Below, one piece after another: positions 37,729-38,285 of a stretch of DNA of 38,285 nt. Position 1 is the first letter of the stretch; each line of letters starts with the position of its first letter. The notes under the pieces are model-generated. The model had not been told where the DNA came from. It saw only the letters and a program-made list of their open reading frames with translations, and searched no databases. The position numbers were made by a program, and so were the translations under genes. The stretch is from assembly GCA_030429345.1 (NCBI GenBank), contig JAUIFJ010000031.1, forward strand, positions 1-38,285, in the 5' to 3' direction. This stretch comes from a bacterium (GTDB lineage: Bacteria > CAIWAD01).

Positions 37729-38129
37729 GCGGAGCGCCCGCGGCGCCCCGCCTGGGGTGCGACACGGAGGAAAGCCGGCGTTTCCGGGATCTGCTCGCCC
37801 GGCGTCCGGGCTTTCTCGATCGATGGTTCACCCAGGGCGAGCGCCGCTGGATCACGGGACAGGGGATCCAGGATCTCTTCGCCGAAGAGTCCGGGCTGGA
37901 TCCGGCCGCCAGGGCCTGTCTGCTGTTCTGCGCCAAGGAGGCCATGATCAAGGCCTGCTGGGGGGAAGAGCACCTGCTGCCTTCCCAGGTGGAGGTCTTC
38001 GCGTTCCACGAAGTGGCCCCTGGCGCCTGGACGGCAAGCGCGCGCGGCCTGGGAGCACAACCCCTGAAAGCCCCGGTGGACATCGAATCCTGCGAAGAGG
38101 GCTTCCTGGCCTGGTGTATACGGGACTGA
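37725..38129 (+). CDS. 4'-phosphopantetheinyl transferase-superfamily protein (AcpS-like)
   Basis: A 134-residue protein. The GTG at 37725 lies in the GTGA overlap with the upstream gene. AcpS-type motifs are visible: LGCDTEESRRF near residue 10, with the metal-binding Asp; WFTQGERRWI like the phosphopantetheinyl transferase Phe-Thr-x-x-Glu turn; and LLFCAKEAMIKA at about residue 69, the Lys-Glu-Ala-x-x-Lys signature with the second metal Glu and the catalytic Lys. The length fits the short AcpS class. These enzymes move the phosphopantetheine arm from CoA to carrier proteins. It could be the cell's AcpS or a partner for a carrier protein elsewhere; no carrier is seen nearby. Confidence 0.76.
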   Translation: MSGAPAAPRLGCDTEESRRFRDLLARRPGFLDRWFTQGERRWITGQGIQDLFAEESGLDPAARACLLFCAKEAMIKACWGEEHLLPSQVEVFAFHEVAPGAWTASARGLGAQPLKAPVDIESCEEGFLAWCIRD

Positions 38130-38233
38130 TGCGGCGGAAAGATAGGCCCCCGCCTTCGCCTAATGCCTCCCCACGATTTTGCTGAAGCATTCCAGGCGGA
38201 AACTTTTTAAGGGGCTGATAAATAGAAACATCC

Positions 38234-38285
38234 ATGAACGAACCTATTCAAGCTTCACCAAAGAATGAGGTCGCCATGGATGTTT
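38234..38285 (+). CDS. start of a gene cut by the window end
   Basis: An ATG at 38234 opens a frame of 17 codons to the window edge (beginning MNEPIQASPKNEVAMDV). An AAGGGG lies 17 bases upstream, rather far for a ribosome site, and the preceding 60 bases are AT-rich (AACTTTTTAAGG and GATAAATAGAAAC), as expected for a promoter. Too little is present to name a product. Confidence 0.4.
   Translation, partial: MNEPIQASPKNEVAMDV

Overview
The window reads as a chromosomal segment of a GC-rich (roughly 63-65% by eye) Gram-negative-type bacterium, most likely a lineage of the FCB superphylum such as Krumholzibacteriota, Eisenbacteria or Delongbacteria. The lineage is inferred from three secreted proteins with DUF4900-like bodies and C-terminal FlgD-like/type IX-style sorting domains, a lipoprotein, an outer-membrane beta-barrel protein and a PgsB/PgsC/PgsW-type poly-gamma-glutamate locus. 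The phylum itself cannot be fixed from the sequence alone. Gene density is high, and many neighbours share ATGA, GTGA, TAGTG or TTGA stop/start overlaps.

Layout. (1) 1-114 is a 12-bp tandem repeat, followed by about 330 bases with nothing recognisable. (2) 445-5180, + strand, is one tightly overlapping operon: secreted alpha/beta hydrolase, CPBP membrane protease, an endonuclease-V-like small protein, two GNAT acetyltransferases, a cytoplasmic-looking S41 peptidase and a CPXCG zinc-ribbon protein. (3) 5337-5950 is a MazEF-type toxin-antitoxin pair behind a promoter that predicts a leaderless mRNA. (4) 6025-8095 holds a lipoprotein (-) diverging from a secreted S41 peptidase (+). (5) 8153-13044, - strand, holds tRNA-Lys, a YacP/Rae1-like NYN nuclease, RNase Z, an M20 peptidase, a Glu/Leu-type dehydrogenase and SpeD. 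A cluster of three DnaA-box sequences lies at 9144-9290. (6) 13382-18872, + strand, is a tandem array of three paralogous secreted proteins. (7) 19176-24940, + strand, is housekeeping: NadE, RsmI, Tmk, a CtpA-type protease, a HAD phosphatase and a cystathionine synthase/lyase. (8) 24941-25687 has a small membrane protein bracketed by two large palindromic elements. (9) 25696-28189, - strand, holds a BNR-type beta-propeller, a MoaD/ThiS-like protein and an SDR epimerase. (10) 28288-29544, +, is an M48 (Ste24-type) protease. (11) 35474 down to 29529, - strand, is a seven-gene poly-gamma-glutamate operon: pgsB, pgsC, pgsW-like, a secreted protein, a beta-barrel, an SRPBCC protein and a cyclase-family enzyme. 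(12) 35935-38129, +, is a secreted protein translationally coupled to a 4'-phosphopantetheinyl transferase-like protein. The window ends in the first codons of another gene.

The most interesting parts are the poly-gamma-glutamate operon, whose extra genes suggest a diderm-specific export or attachment route; the pair of palindromic elements around one membrane gene; the three-paralog secreted array, in which two copies share a nearly identical C-terminal DNA segment; the DnaA-box cluster; and the hairpin-rich leaders upstream of speD and between pgsB and the secreted-protein gene. All assignments come from reading motifs by eye; no database search was run.
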